Source: Nocardioides sp. (GTDB taxonomy: Bacteria; Actinomycetota; Actinomycetes; Propionibacteriales; Nocardioidaceae). From it: a stretch of 64,000 bases of DNA. The stretch is from assembly GCF_030150155.1 (NCBI RefSeq), contig NZ_JASLGR010000034.1:124001-188000 (forward strand), given 5' to 3'. Positions 8,285 through 18,543 of this stretch are shown here, in pieces (the first letter of the stretch is position 1; the number at the start of each line of letters is the position of its first letter). Made by a program: the position numbers and the translations under genes. A model generated the notes under the pieces. That model was not told where the DNA came from, searched no databases, and worked only from the letters and a program-made list of their open reading frames with translations.

Positions 8285-11200
8285 TCATCGGACCGGCCGG
8301 GTGCGGCCCGAACCGACGGTGACGGTGGTGTAGCCCGCGTAGGAGCCGGTGACGGTGACGGTGATCCGCCGGTGCTTGACCTTCCGTCCGACCTTGTAGG
8401 CGGCCTTGGTGGCACCGGCGATCCGCTTGCCGTTGGCGTACCACTGGATCCGCAGGTGGGTGCCGCCCAGGGCGACCGTGCCGGCGCGCCAGGTGCCGAC
8501 GGTGACCCGCAGGGTGCGACCCACGCTTGCCTTGCCACTGATCCGGGGCTTGGCGGTGGTCAGCGCGCCCGCCGCGACGGCGTGCCCCGCGGACTGGACC
8601 GAGGCGGTGGTGAACCCCGGGTAGGAGCCGCTCACCCGGACCGCGAGGCCGGCACGCAGGTCGGTCGCGGTGAGGGTGTACGTCGCCCGGGTGGCGCCCG
8701 GGATCGCGACGCCGTTACGCAGCCACTGGTAGGTGAAGCTGGTCACCGTGGCCGCGTCGGCCTTCCAGGTGCCGGGCTTGGCGGTGAGCACCGAGCCGAC
8801 CGTGTACCGACCGCTGATGCTCGGCGTGGCGGTGGTCAGGGTGGTGTTCACCACCGGCGGGACCGGGATGCTGACCGCGGCCGAGGTGACGCTGGTCGAG
8901 GCGTAGTCGACGTTGAGCGCGGTCACCGCGACGGCGATCACGTGGCCGCCGTCGGCACTGCTGGTGGTGTACGTCGACCCGGTTGCCCCCGCGATGGCGA
9001 CGCCGTCACGCAGCCACTGGTAGGTGTAGCCCTCCGGAGCCGGGGTCCAGGTGCCGTTCTGGGCCGTCAGGGTCGAGCCGACCGCCAGGGTGCCGGTCAC
9101 GCTCGGGGCGCCGGTGGAGACGATCGGGCCGTTGGTCAGCGCCGCGCAGGCGGTGAACGCCGTGCCCGAACCCGTGATGGCGACCTGGGCGGCCGGCTCG
9201 ATCGGGCCCGACGCGGTGCCGGACTGGGCGGCATTGGCGACCTGGGCGACCGCGTTGTTCTTCGTGTCGGCGATGTAGACGACGTTGGTGGAGCGGTCGA
9301 CGGCCACCGCGATCGGGGTGTTGAGGTGGGTGTTCCAGGGGTACTGCCCACCGGTCAGGGGCAGGTTCTCCTTGCCCGAGACCGCCGAGGAGTTCGCCAG
9401 CGTGCTGATCGTGCCGTCGGGGCTGACCTGGCGGACCGCGTGGTTGAAGGTGTCGGCGATGAACAGGTTGCCGGCGCCGTCGAGGGCGATGCCCTGCGGG
9501 TCGTTGAGCTGGGCCGAGGTGGCCGGGCCGCCGTCGCCGGCGAACCCGCCGAGGCAGCCGTGGGCGGCCTGGTCGGCGGCGTAGTCACCGGCGACGGTGG
9601 TGATCACACCGGTGCCCGCGTCGACCCGACGCACGACGTTGTTGGAGGAGTCGGCGACGTACACGTTGTCGCGGGCGTCGACGGCGATTCCGGCCGGGAA
9701 GGAGAGCCGGGCGGCGGTGGCGGCCTTGCCGTCACCGGTGTAGCCCGCCTTGCCGGTGCCCGCGACCAGGGTGATCACGCCTGCCGGGGTGACCTTGAGG
9801 ATGCGGTTGTCGTAGGTGTCGGCGATGAAGACGTTGCCGGCCGCGTCCACGGCGACACCGGTGGGGTGCCACAGGTTGACGCTGGTGGCGGTGCTGGTCG
9901 CGGTGACCGCGGCGGCGTCGCCACCAGACAGGCCGGTGCCGGCGAAGCGGCGGATGACACCGTCGGTGCCGACCACGCGGATCACGTTGTCGCCGGAGTC
10001 GGCGATGTAGAGGTTGCCCTGCGCGTCGGAGGCGGTGCCGCCGGGCTGGTAGAGCTGGGCGTCGGTCGCCTTGCCGCCGTCACCGAGGTCGCCGTACCCG
10101 GTCAGCGAGCCGGCCACCGTGGCGGTGACGCCGGCGGTGATCGAGGCGAGCACGTTGTCACCGGTGTTGGAGATGTAGACGGTGCCACCGGCTGCGGAGA
10201 TGCCGCCGGGGCGGTAGAGGCCGCCGGCGGGCGGCAGCGGGAGGCCGGTGGTCTCGTCGATCACCGGGTCGCCGCCCGTGGAGGAGTCGTAGGCGACCGC
10301 GGAGAGCAGCGGCCCGGTGGAGTCGATCAGGCCGATGCCGTCGTTGTAGGCGTAGCCGCGCGGAGCCAGCAGGCTGACCCAGTTCGAGCCGCCCACGCTG
10401 AAGCCCAGGTCGGCTGCGGAGATCGTCAGCTTCGCTCCGGCGGCCAGGGTGGTGCCGGCGGGAACGGTGTAGTCCTGCCCGGCCTTGTTCTCCAGGGCGT
10501 AGCCCGACAGGTCGAGGGTCCCGGTGGCGGTGCTGGTCACGGTGGCGCCCGCGCTGGTCGCGGTGATGCTCAGCGCCCGGCTGAAGCCGAGCTGCTCCAG
10601 GTCGACCGTGCCGGGGTTGTTGACCGCCTTGGCCAGGGAGTGGCCGACGGTGTCGCCACCGGCGTAGATCGAGTTGTACCAGACCGCTGCCTCGGCGTTG
10701 GTCCGGTCGGCCGGGACGGCGTAGTGCTCGGCGTAGTTGCCGTTGGTGGCGGTGCAGACCGCCTTGCCGTTGAACGTGTTGGCCGCACACGGGGTGTCCA
10801 CCCAGGCGCGGGTGATCGGGTCGGTGCCGTGGAAGACCGAGATGTCGTAGCTCCGGTCGCCACCGGAGTTGGCCATCGAGCTGAAGCCCATCACCAGGAT
10901 CACCGGGGTGGCGGCGTCCAGGCCGTAGTTGCTGCGGAACTGGGCGGTGGTCTTGACCCCGAAGTACTGGTTCTCCACCCACCAGAAGACCTGGGTGCCG
11001 TGCGCCGGGATGACCGGGTCGACCACCGGCGAGGCGGCACTGGTGTCCGACGGGTCGTGGAACGTCATCGTCACCCCGCTCTTGGACATCGTCAGGCCGT
11101 AGGCCGAGAAGTCGATCGGGTGGTCGGTGGTGTTCGTGACCTCGCTGTACTCGTAGTAGTCGGTGGAGTTGTTGTCGTAGTTGACCTCGCTGACCAGCAG

Positions 11201-12976
11201 GTCGTTCGGCTTGATGGTCGGCGGACCGGCGTTGGTCGCCCCCTTCGTCGGGTACGCCGACACCTCGAAGTCACCCGTGGCGTCCGGGTAGCGCGCCCAG
11301 GTGGTGGGCACCGAGTCCCAGCTGGTCTCGTCGATGGAGGAGTCGTCGGCGGCGACCAGCTCGACGCTGCCCTTCGCGCCGAGGTCGAGGCCGGCGCGGT
11401 GCAGGTCGGCCCCGTCGATCACGACGCGGGCTCCGGCGGCGATGTCCTGGGTCGGCACCGTGTAGGAGTCCCCGGCGGAGTCGGTCAGGCTGACCGAGGC
11501 GGCGCTGATCGCGGCACCGGTGTTGACCAGCTCGACCCAGTCCTGGGCCGGGGTGGCGCTGGCCTTGACCTCGTTGATCCGCAGGGTCGACGTCGTACCG
11601 CTGCCGGAGGTGGCCGAGGCGCGTCGCACCACCACGGTGGCGTCGACGGAGGCGGACTGGGCCTCGCTGCCGGCGCCGGAGTCGGTCACGGTGACGTGGG
11701 CGGTGTAGCTGCCGGTGGCGACGCCCGTCGCGCCGCTGACCACGCCGGTGGCGGCGTCGATGGTGAGGCCGTCGGGCAGTCCGGTGGCGGCGTACCGATA
11801 GGGCTTGGTGCCACCGTGCGGGTGGACCTGGATCGGGGTCAGGGCGGCGTTGCGGCGCACCGACGTGGCAGCGATCGGGTCGACGCTCAGGGTGCTGCTG
11901 ACCGTCAGGGTGAAGGAGGTGGTCACCGACTCGGCACCGGTCGGCGAGGAGTCGGTGACGGTGACGGTGACCGGGTACGCGCCGAGGCCGACGGTGGCGG
12001 GCGGCGTACCGCTGATGGCGCCGGTGGCGGGGTCGATCGTGACTCCGGCGGGCAGGCCGGTCGCGGAGTAGCCGAGCGCCCCGGTGCCGCGGGAGCCGAC
12101 CACGGTCAGCGGCGTCATCGCCTCGTCGCGGCTGATGGTGGTGTCGGCCACGGCGGCGACCGCGACGTGGTCGCTGATCTGGGAGTGGACGGTGTACGCC
12201 GAGGGCGTGGTGGCGGTGAAGTCGGTGGCGTTGGTGTTGGTGTCGACCGGCACCCCGTCGGTGAAGGTGCGCGCGAGCACGCAGCCGTTGGAGGTGCCAC
12301 CGCTGGCGCCGGTGATCGTCGCCGAGCCGTTGGTCTCAGCGGCGTTGGGCTGGGTGACGGTCGGCGAGACGTAGTTCGTCCAGCCGACCGCGTCCACGAC
12401 GCCGGCCGCCGTCGCCGCCGTGCTCGACAGGTCACCGGTGAGGGTGGCGGCACCGCCGGTGGTGGAGTTGAGCAGCAGCAGCTGGCCGCCGGTGGTGCAC
12501 CCGCCCATGTCGCTGCCGACCTGGTTGCCGTTGGCCGTCGACTTCTTGGCGACGTCGATGTCGGGGGTGAGACCGTCGGGGTAGGTGTAGGTGACCCCGG
12601 TGGTGTTCTTGCTGGGGTACCAGACCAGGAAGTAGTGGTGCGCCTTGACCGTGCCGTAGAGGCCGACCGTGGTGGTGCACTTCTGCGGGGAGGTCGTCAC
12701 ACCGCGGTAGCACTGGTAGTAGTTCGACGTCACCGTCGAGCCGTTCTTGGTGCCCAGCACGATGTCGGCGTCGGTCGGGTTGTAGAGCTCGACCCAGTCG
12801 TTGGTCCACTGGGCGGTGTCGCCGTTGGCACCGTAGACGGCGGCGATCACCAGGTGGCCCGGTGAGGCCGCCGCTGCCTGGGCGGGCTCCCCCGTCACCA
12901 GTGCGGCTGTCGTGGCCGCGAGGCCTGTCGATAGGACTGCGGCCACCACGCGGCGCCAACTCTTCACGAATCTCAC
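8285..12976 (-). CDS. Very large secreted multidomain protein: lamin-tail, Ig-like and NHL-repeat domains
   Basis: 1563-aa exported protein with a GTG start (12974-12976) and an AAGG about 9 nt upstream. A Sec signal peptide ends near EPAQAAAA (about residue 36). Order of domains, by eye: lamin-tail-like domain (about 40-260); two putative Ig domains of the He_PIG type (GLPAGVTIDPATGAISG and GLPDGLTIDAATGVVSG); two more lamin-tail-like regions (about 460-900); a block of at least five NHL-type beta-propeller repeats (for example LYIADSGDNVIRVVG and VYVADSSNNVVRRVD, about 960-1300); three Ig-like domains with the recurring YQWLRDGVAI or IQWYANGKRI pattern near the C-terminus. No catalytic motif is visible. 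It looks like an adhesion or scaffold protein at the cell surface. The function is unknown. Confidence 0.75.
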   Translation of the reverse strand: MRFVKSWRRVVAAVLSTGLAATTAALVTGEPAQAAAASPGHLVIAAVYGANGDTAQWTNDWVELYNPTDADIVLGTKNGSTVTSNYYQCYRGVTTSPQKCTTTVGLYGTVKAHHYFLVWYPSKNTTGVTYTYPDGLTPDIDVAKKSTANGNQVGSDMGGCTTGGQLLLLNSTTGGAATLTGDLSSTAATAAGVVDAVGWTNYVSPTVTQPNAAETNGSATITGASGGTSNGCVLARTFTDGVPVDTNTNATDFTATTPSAYTVHSQISDHVAVAAVADTTISRDEAMTPLTVVGSRGTGALGYSATGLPAGVTIDPATGAISGTPPATVGLGAYPVTVTVTDSSPTGAESVTTSFTLTVSSTLSVDPIAATSVRRNAALTPIQVHPHGGTKPYRYAATGLPDGLTIDAATGVVSGATGVATGSYTAHVTVTDSGAGSEAQSASVDATVVVRRASATSGSGTTSTLRINEVKASATPAQDWVELVNTGAAISAASVSLTDSAGDSYTVPTQDIAAGARVVIDGADLHRAGLDLGAKGSVELVAADDSSIDETSWDSVPTTWARYPDATGDFEVSAYPTKGATNAGPPTIKPNDLLVSEVNYDNNSTDYYEYSEVTNTTDHPIDFSAYGLTMSKSGVTMTFHDPSDTSAASPVVDPVIPAHGTQVFWWVENQYFGVKTTAQFRSNYGLDAATPVILVMGFSSMANSGGDRSYDISVFHGTDPITRAWVDTPCAANTFNGKAVCTATNGNYAEHYAVPADRTNAEAAVWYNSIYAGGDTVGHSLAKAVNNPGTVDLEQLGFSRALSITATSAGATVTSTATGTLDLSGYALENKAGQDYTVPAGTTLAAGAKLTISAADLGFSVGGSNWVSLLAPRGYAYNDGIGLIDSTGPLLSAVAYDSSTGGDPVIDETTGLPLPPAGGLYRPGGISAAGGTVYISNTGDNVLASITAGVTATVAGSLTGYGDLGDGGKATDAQLYQPGGTASDAQGNLYIADSGDNVIRVVGTDGVIRRFAGTGLSGGDAAAVTATSTATSVNLWHPTGVAVDAAGNVFIADTYDNRILKVTPAGVITLVAGTGKAGYTGDGKAATAARLSFPAGIAVDARDNVYVADSSNNVVRRVDAGTGVITTVAGDYAADQAAHGCLGGFAGDGGPATSAQLNDPQGIALDGAGNLFIADTFNHAVRQVSPDGTISTLANSSAVSGKENLPLTGGQYPWNTHLNTPIAVAVDRSTNVVYIADTKNNAVAQVANAAQSGTASGPIEPAAQVAITGSGTAFTACAALTNGPIVSTGAPSVTGTLAVGSTLTAQNGTWTPAPEGYTYQWLRDGVAIAGATGSTYTTSSADGGHVIAVAVTALNVDYASTSVTSAAVSIPVPPVVNTTLTTATPSISGRYTVGSVLTAKPGTWKADAATVTSFTYQWLRNGVAIPGATRATYTLTATDLRAGLAVRVSGSYPGFTTASVQSAGHAVAAGALTTAKPRISGKASVGRTLRVTVGTWRAGTVALGGTHLRIQWYANGKRIAGATKAAYKVGRKVKHRRITVTVTGSYAGYTTVTVGSGRTRPVR

Positions 12977-13079
12977 GAACCGTGACCTTCTCGGTCCTGG
13001 CCGAACGCTGCGGTCCCAGAAGGTGAACGGCGGGGGCCCCGGACATGATAGTTAGGTACTCGATGCATCTCGTGTCACA

Positions 13080-13955
13080 GTGACGCCCGTGGCCACCCTC
13101 CAGGACCTCGAGCACCTCCTCATCGTGATCGCCGAGGAGGTCCCGGCGACCTCGCTGTCGGCCCTGCCCTCGCCGGTGACGAGCTGCCGCAACTACCACC
13201 TCACCCCCGAGGGCGAGGAGCGCGCCGAACGGCTCTGGCCGGCCTTCGCGGTCGCACTGCGCGAGGCCGACGTGACCGTCCAGCTGCGGGCCTCGATGCC
13301 CGACACCCTCGGCGATGTGACGGTGGTCGAGGCCGATCAGGCCGGGGTCGAGGCCGTGCTGGCCCGGCTCGACGACCTGCCGCCGGCCACCCTGGTCGCG
13401 ATCGCCCTGGGCGGCGGCGACGCCGACCCGGTCGAGGAGAGCTGGGGCAACGCCCTGGGCGCACCGGGCACCCTGCTGCTGCACACCCCGTGGACCACGC
13501 GGGACTGGACCAGCGACGAGGTCTGCGACCACACCTCCCTGATCCAGCTCTGCGAGCGCTGGGTGGCCGAGCGCGGCGGCGAGGCACGGCTGTGGGTCTC
13601 GGAGTGGCGCCGGCGGGTCTGCGGGGACCTGGTCGGCGCCGTCGTACTGGAGGAGGACGGTGCCGCGGCGGACGGTGCGGGCGGGGGCGAGCGGCCGCTG
13701 CCCTACTCCCCCGACGCCGACCTCACCGTCGACGACGGAGTGGTCACGCTCCGGCTCAGCAACACCGGAGCGAGCAAGGCCGTGCACGTCCGGGTGGCCG
13801 ACGCCGACGGCGTCCGCGGCGTCACCGTCACCCCGTCCTCACCGATCCGCCCCCGCACCGTGAGCGTCCCGGTCACCCTCACCGACGGCGGGTACGACGT
13901 CACCGTGACCGCCCCGGGAGGGTTCCGGCGCCGCTTCGCGAGCGTGGCTCAGTAG
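13080..13955 (+). CDS. Phospholipase C-derived protein lacking the catalytic region
   Basis: 291-aa protein whose second half matches the end of phosphocholine-type phospholipase [13 protein letters not shown] followed by [11 protein letters not shown] (about 158-183), then RPLPYSPDA and a C-terminal domain ending [15 protein letters not shown], the pattern of the bacterial phospholipase C C-terminal domain (DUF756). The N-terminus [11 protein letters not shown] resembles the family's opening strand, but the catalytic ENRSFD segment and most of the metal site are absent. There is no signal peptide. It may be a pseudoenzyme or a shrunken remnant that is still open. GTG start at 13080; a second GTG lies at 13089. 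It is divergent from the large secreted protein gene and overlaps the chemoreceptor gene tail-to-tail by 7 nt. Confidence 0.65.
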   Translation: MTPVATLQDLEHLLIVIAEEVPATSLSALPSPVTSCRNYHLTPEGEERAERLWPAFAVALREADVTVQLRASMPDTLGDVTVVEADQAGVEAVLARLDDLPPATLVAIALGGGDADPVEESWGNALGAPGTLLLHTPWTTRDWTSDEVCDHTSLIQLCERWVAERGGEARLWVSEWRRRVCGDLVGAVVLEEDGAAADGAGGGERPLPYSPDADLTVDDGVVTLRLSNTGASKAVHVRVADADGVRGVTVTPSSPIRPRTVSVPVTLTDGGYDVTVTAPGGFRRRFASVAQ

Positions 13956-16099
13956 CGGAACGTCCCGACCAGGCCGTCGAGGGTCGTCGCCATCGCGGCC
14001 AGCTCCGAGGCGGCCGACGAGGTGCCCTGGGCACCGCGCTGGGTCTCGGCGGCGGCCCCGGCGACCTTGGTGATGTCGGCGGCGATGCCGTTGGCCCCGG
14101 TCGCGGCCTCGGTCACCGAGCGGGCGATCTCGTTGGTGGTGGCGGTCTGCTCCTCCACCGCGCTGGCGATGGTGCCGTTGATGTCGTTGATCCGCCCGAT
14201 CACGCTGGTGATCTGGGTGATCGCCTCGACGGCGTTGGTGGTGTCGCCCTGGATCGCGTCGATCCGGCGGCCGATCTCCTCGGTCGCCTTGGCGGTCTCC
14301 GCCGCCAGCTCCTTGACCTCGTTGGCGACCACCGCGAACCCCTTGCCGGCGTCCCCGGCACGCGCGGCCTCGATGGTGGCGTTCAGGGCCAGCAGGTTGG
14401 TCTGCTGCGCGATCGAGGTGATCAGCTTGATCACCTGGGAGATCTCGGCCGAGGAGGCGTCCAGGGAGGTGACCGCTCCCCTGACCTGCTCGGCGACCTG
14501 GACCGCGTTGGCCGCGACGCTGGAGGCGTCGGCGGCGTTGCGTGCGATCTCGCGGATCGAGGACGACATCTCCTCCGCGGCGGTCGCGACGGTGGCGATG
14601 TTCGCCGAGACCTGCTCGGCGGCGGCCGAGACGTTGCCGGCCAGGTCGGAGGCCTGCGAGCTGGAGCTGGTCATGTCGTCGCTGACCCCGGCCAGCAGGT
14701 CGGAGGCCGACGACATCGAGGTCGAGGTCTGACCGATCTGGGCGATGCTGGTGCGCAGGGCACCGGCCAGGCGGCGCAGCGCCTCGGCGACCTGGCCGAG
14801 GCTGTCCTCGCCGTCGACGTCGAGACGACCGGTGAGGTCACCGGCGGCCAGCGCCTGGGCGTAGGTCAGCATCACCGCGACCCGGCGGGCGTCCTCCTCG
14901 GCCTTGGCGGCGACGGCACCGGCACGGAGCCGCTCCTCCTCGGCGGCAGCCTGCTCGCGACGACGCTCGGCGTCGGCGGAGGCCTGCTGGGCGTCGCGCT
15001 GCTCGCGCTCGATCTGGGCCTCACGGGCCACCCGGTCGGCCTCGGCGGCGGCCTTCTCCTCCGCGGCCCGGGTCTCTAGGGCGGCCTTCTCGATCGCGGC
15101 CCGCTGCTCGGCGGCCGCGGCGGCCTCACGCTCGGCCTGGGCGGCGGCCTGGGCGTGGTCGGCCTCGTTGAGGGAGTCGATCACCTGGTCGATGGAGTCG
15201 GCGATCGAGCCGATCTCGTCGGCGTTGCGGTGCTCGACCCGGCGGCTGCGGTCACCGGCCGCGATCGAGCGCAGCACCGCCACGACGCGGCCCAACGGCC
15301 GGGTGATGGAGCGGACCATGACGTACGCAGCCACGATGAAGATCAGGGCACCGGTCAGCGCCACCAGGGCCAGGCTGAGGCGCAGATTGCTCAGGCTCGT
15401 GTCGCTGACGCTGAAGACCCGCTCGGTCTCGACGTTGGCACCCTTGACCAGGTCGTCGAAGCCCTTCTCGATCGCGGTGTAGCGGTCGAAGGCCTTGATG
15501 ATCGCGATCTTGGAGGCACCGCGCTCGTCGCCGTCACGCATCGCGCCGATCGCCTTGAGCTGGATCTTGGCGTGGTAGTCGACGATCTCGGCCCGCAGCG
15601 CCGTCAGCCGGTCGAGGGTGTCGGTCGCGGCGGCGTTGCCGCTCAGCATCGCGATCGCCTCGTCCAGGGAGTTCAGGCTGGCGCGGTAGTAGTTGGTCAC
15701 CGAGTCGACGGTGGACTGGGTGATGCCCGGCGAGAGCGACTCGATCGGGGCGGCGTTGAGCGCCGACTCCATCATGTCGTCGCTGGTGATCCAGGCGGCG
15801 TGAGCGGCGTTGACCGCGGCGACCGAGCGGGTGGTGCCCGCACTGGTCTTGTTGTCGGCGATCAGGGGTCCGACCCGCAGCACGCCGATCACGGTCATGA
15901 TGATGAAGACCAGGACGGCGATGGCGACCATCGCCCACAGCCGCTGCTTGATCGTGATCCGGTGCAGGAGGGACGGTCGGCCACCCTGGTCCGGCTCGCC
16001 ACCGGCGTACGGCGAGCTCTCGGCAGGGCGGGCGATACGGCGACCGGCGAATCGGGGGGTGACCCGCTCGCCCTCGCGCTCGAAGGCCGCAATGGCCAT
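13949..16099 (-). CDS. Methyl-accepting chemotaxis protein with long Ala/Glu coiled-coil insert
   Basis: 716-aa membrane receptor. The ATG at 16097-16099 follows a strong GGAGGA with 6 nt spacing, so longer upstream frames are rejected. Segments: cytoplasmic N-tail; first membrane helix near [20 protein letters not shown]; a helical extracellular sensor of the four-helix-bundle kind; second helix near [24 protein letters not shown] domain ([14 protein letters not shown]...); a long Ala/Glu/Arg coiled coil of about 110 residues; a second HAMP-like stretch ([15 protein letters not shown]); then the signalling domain with the hairpin tip [20 protein letters not shown]. It would signal through CheA/CheW, none of which is in this window. 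Confidence 0.9.
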   Translation of the reverse strand: MAIAAFEREGERVTPRFAGRRIARPAESSPYAGGEPDQGGRPSLLHRITIKQRLWAMVAIAVLVFIIMTVIGVLRVGPLIADNKTSAGTTRSVAAVNAAHAAWITSDDMMESALNAAPIESLSPGITQSTVDSVTNYYRASLNSLDEAIAMLSGNAAATDTLDRLTALRAEIVDYHAKIQLKAIGAMRDGDERGASKIAIIKAFDRYTAIEKGFDDLVKGANVETERVFSVSDTSLSNLRLSLALVALTGALIFIVAAYVMVRSITRPLGRVVAVLRSIAAGDRSRRVEHRNADEIGSIADSIDQVIDSLNEADHAQAAAQAEREAAAAAEQRAAIEKAALETRAAEEKAAAEADRVAREAQIEREQRDAQQASADAERRREQAAAEEERLRAGAVAAKAEEDARRVAVMLTYAQALAAGDLTGRLDVDGEDSLGQVAEALRRLAGALRTSIAQIGQTSTSMSSASDLLAGVSDDMTSSSSQASDLAGNVSAAAEQVSANIATVATAAEEMSSSIREIARNAADASSVAANAVQVAEQVRGAVTSLDASSAEISQVIKLITSIAQQTNLLALNATIEAARAGDAGKGFAVVANEVKELAAETAKATEEIGRRIDAIQGDTTNAVEAITQITSVIGRINDINGTIASAVEEQTATTNEIARSVTEAATGANGIAADITKVAGAAAETQRGAQGTSSAASELAAMATTLDGLVGTFRY

Positions 16100-16198
16100 G
16101 GGTCCTCCAACGTGCTGATCCAGAAATACAACCAGCAGAACATCGTCAGCAGAACGCCGTTTCCGAGTGATTCCGGCGTGCGTCTCGCACGCTGAGCC

Positions 16199-16232
16199 AC
16201 CACGACCGGCCCGCAAGCGGGCCGGTCGTGGT
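16199..16232 (-). terminator. Strong hairpin downstream of hemQ
   Basis: ACCACGACCGGCCCGC (16199-16214) is the exact reverse complement of 16217-16232, a 16-bp stem around AA. It begins 17 nt after the hemQ stop and lies before the chemoreceptor start. Confidence 0.75.
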
Positions 16233-16248
16233 CAGGAAAGAGGGTCGA

Positions 16249-16986
16249 TCAGGGCAGGACCGTGACCAGGTCGGTGATCGCGATCCGGCGGCCGGTGTAG
16301 AACGGCACCTCTTCGCGGACGTGGCGACGCGTCTCCGAGGCGCGCAGGTGACGCATCAGGTCGACGATGCGGCCCAGGTCGTCGGCCTCGAAGGCGAGGA
16401 TCCACTCGTAGTCGCCGAGGGCGAAGGACTGCACCGTGTTCGCCCGTACGTCGGGGTAGTCGCGGCCCATCTGACCGTGCTCGGCCAGGAGGCGACGGCG
16501 CTCGGTCTCCTCCAGCAGGTACCACTCGTAGGAGCGGACGAAGGGGTAGACCGCGACGTAGCCGTGGGCGCGCTCGTCGGCGAGGAAGGCCGGCAGGTGC
16601 GAGCGGTTGAACTCCGCAGGGCGGTGCAGCGCCATCTGCGACCAGACCGGGGCGAGCCGGGAGCCGAACGCGGTGCGGCGCAGCGCGTGGTAGGCCTCCT
16701 GCAGCTCGTCGGAGGTGGTGGCGTGCCACCAGATCATCAGGTCGGCGTCGGCACGCAGGCCGGCGACGTCGTAGATGCCACGCAGCACGACGTCCTTGCC
16801 GGCGAGCTCGGTGAAGAACTCCTCCAGCTCGGCCGCCTCGGCGTCGCGGGTGGCCGCGTCGGCACCGATCGGGCGCTCGACCTTGAACACCGACCACATC
16901 GTGTACCGCTGCGCGTCGTTCAGCTCGTTGATCCGGGCCGCGTTCGACTTGATGTGGGCCTGCGGGTCGTTGCTGGTCTCACTCAT
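16249..16986 (-). CDS. hemQ: Coproheme decarboxylase HemQ (chlorite dismutase family)
   Basis: About 245 aa; the start MSETSNDP (ATG 16984-16986) is chosen, with a longer GTG/ATG extension possible. In Gram-positive bacteria HemQ converts iron-coproporphyrin III to heme b with peroxide. Family-typical segments include NDAQRYTMWSVFKV, DLMIWWHATTSDELQ, HGQMGRDYPDVRANTVQSF and FALGDYEWILAFEADDL. It lies next to hemY, the usual actinobacterial order, and supports the coproporphyrin-dependent route. Cytoplasmic. A strong hairpin follows it. Confidence 0.92.
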   Translation of the reverse strand: MSETSNDPQAHIKSNAARINELNDAQRYTMWSVFKVERPIGADAATRDAEAAELEEFFTELAGKDVVLRGIYDVAGLRADADLMIWWHATTSDELQEAYHALRRTAFGSRLAPVWSQMALHRPAEFNRSHLPAFLADERAHGYVAVYPFVRSYEWYLLEETERRRLLAEHGQMGRDYPDVRANTVQSFALGDYEWILAFEADDLGRIVDLMRHLRASETRRHVREEVPFYTGRRIAITDLVTVLP

Positions 16987-17119
16987 AGAACCAGTATCCA
17001 GCCCGCCCCGAAGGCGGCGCACGCGGGTCCCTCGGTCGCGCGCCGTCGGGTGACGTGCTGGTCGACCGGGCGCCGGGCCGGGCCTCAGGCCGCTTTCCCC
17101 AGCAGGTGACCCAGGTCCG

Positions 17120-18511
17120 CTACCCCAGGTCGGCGAGCACCCGCGCAGCAGCAGCGGTGGCCGAGGCGATCACCGCGGGGATCCCGACGCCCTGGTACGC
17201 CGCCCCGCACAGCACCACGCCGGGCACGGCCGCGACGGCGGCCTGCTGGGCGCGCATCGCGTCGAGGTGCCCCACGGCGTACTGCGGCAGGCCCTGCACC
17301 CAGCGCTGGACGTGGGTGTCGACCGGGGCCACCCGCAGGCCGGTGGCCTCGGCGAGGTCGCCCAGCGAGGCCGCGATCAGCTCGGTGTCGGTGCGGTCCA
17401 GGGCGTGCAGCTCGCGGTGGCGGCCGATGCTGGTGCGCAGGTGCACCACCCCGGCGGCGGCACCGGCCTCACGGACCCAGTCCCACTTGGCGAAGCTGAA
17501 CGTGGAGGCCTTGATCCGGCGGCCCTCGATGGGCGGCACCAGGAAGCCCGAGAGGCTGCCGTCGAGCGGGGCGCCGGGCAGGTCCTCGATCCGGAACGCG
17601 TGGGTGATCACGGCGACCGAAGCGTGGTCGACGTGGCGCAGCTCCAGGGCCTCGCCCCCGGTGAGCGCGCCGATCAGCTCGGGTGCCGACCAGGCCGGCA
17701 CCGCCACCACGACGGCGTCGGCGAGGAGTCGGTCGGTCGGGGTCGCGACCCACCAGCGGCCGGCCTCGCCCGCTGCGGCCGGGCCGGCGGCCACCACGGG
17801 CTGCCGGGTGCGGACGTCGAGGGCGGCGGCCAGGGCGGCCGGCAGCGTGCCCATCCCTCCGGCGATCCCGGCGAAGACGGGTCCGCCGGTGCCGCGCGGG
17901 ATCGCGGACAGCTGCGGGGTGAGCGCGCCCCGGCTGAGCATCGCCGCCAGCTGCGGTACGGCGGCACGGACCGAGATCTCCCGCGCGCGACCGGCGTACA
18001 CGCCACCGAGCAGGGGGTCGACGAGCTTGTCGACCACCTCGGCGCCGAACCGCTCCTCGAGCAGCACCCCGACGGCGACATCGCGGTCGCCGTCGTCGTC
18101 ACTGTCACTGTCGCTGCCGGTGGTGAGCGGCAGGTCGGCCTCGGCGCGGACCCGTTCCAGGGCGGCGTCGGTGAGGATGCCGCTGGCCTCCAGGGCGCTC
18201 AGGTCGGTCGGGGCACCCATCACCGAGGGCGGCATCGGGCGGAGCGCGTCGCGGGTCCAGATCCGGGACGTGGCGGTGGTCGGGTGGACCAGCGGCAGGC
18301 CGAGCGCCTCGATCAGGTCGACGGCCTCGGGACGTCGGGCCAGGGCGGCCTCGGCGCCGACGTCGACCCTGACCCCGGCGACCTCGGCCAGGCGGAGCTT
18401 GCCTCCGATGTGGTCCGAGCCCTCCAGGACCACGACCTCAGCACCTGCACGCGACAGCTCACGGGCGGCCACCAGGCCTGCCACACCGGCTCCGATGACG
18501 ACGACCTTCAC
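17120..18511 (-). CDS. hemY: Protoporphyrinogen/coproporphyrinogen III oxidase (HemY/CgoX)
   Basis: 463-aa flavoprotein with GTG start. N-terminal FAD motif VIGAGVAGLVAARELSRAG and GGKLRLAEVAGVRVDVGAEA, the amine-oxidase/PPOX signature. The C-terminus has LCGAAYQGVGIPAVIASATA, which closes the FAD site. With HemQ it fits the coproporphyrin-dependent pathway, in which the enzyme oxidises coproporphyrinogen III. The neighbouring sulfur-cluster gene ends 32 nt upstream of its start. HemE, usually close by, is 4.4 kb further on. Confidence 0.9.
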   Translation of the reverse strand: MKVVVIGAGVAGLVAARELSRAGAEVVVLEGSDHIGGKLRLAEVAGVRVDVGAEAALARRPEAVDLIEALGLPLVHPTTATSRIWTRDALRPMPPSVMGAPTDLSALEASGILTDAALERVRAEADLPLTTGSDSDSDDDGDRDVAVGVLLEERFGAEVVDKLVDPLLGGVYAGRAREISVRAAVPQLAAMLSRGALTPQLSAIPRGTGGPVFAGIAGGMGTLPAALAAALDVRTRQPVVAAGPAAAGEAGRWWVATPTDRLLADAVVVAVPAWSAPELIGALTGGEALELRHVDHASVAVITHAFRIEDLPGAPLDGSLSGFLVPPIEGRRIKASTFSFAKWDWVREAGAAAGVVHLRTSIGRHRELHALDRTDTELIAASLGDLAEATGLRVAPVDTHVQRWVQGLPQYAVGHLDAMRAQQAAVAAVPGVVLCGAAYQGVGIPAVIASATAAAARVLADLG

Positions 18512-18543
18512 CCCGCCAGTCTCCCACCCGGCGTCGGCCTCCC

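Noticed and set aside
8372..12865. Very long open frame on the plus strand opposite the large secreted protein
   Set aside because: It is an antisense shadow of high-GC codon use; its product is low-complexity Gly/Val/Arg sequence with no domain.
16100..16216. Longer chemoreceptor start
   Set aside because: The ATG at 16099 has a strong Shine-Dalgarno, and the extension has no membrane or family features.
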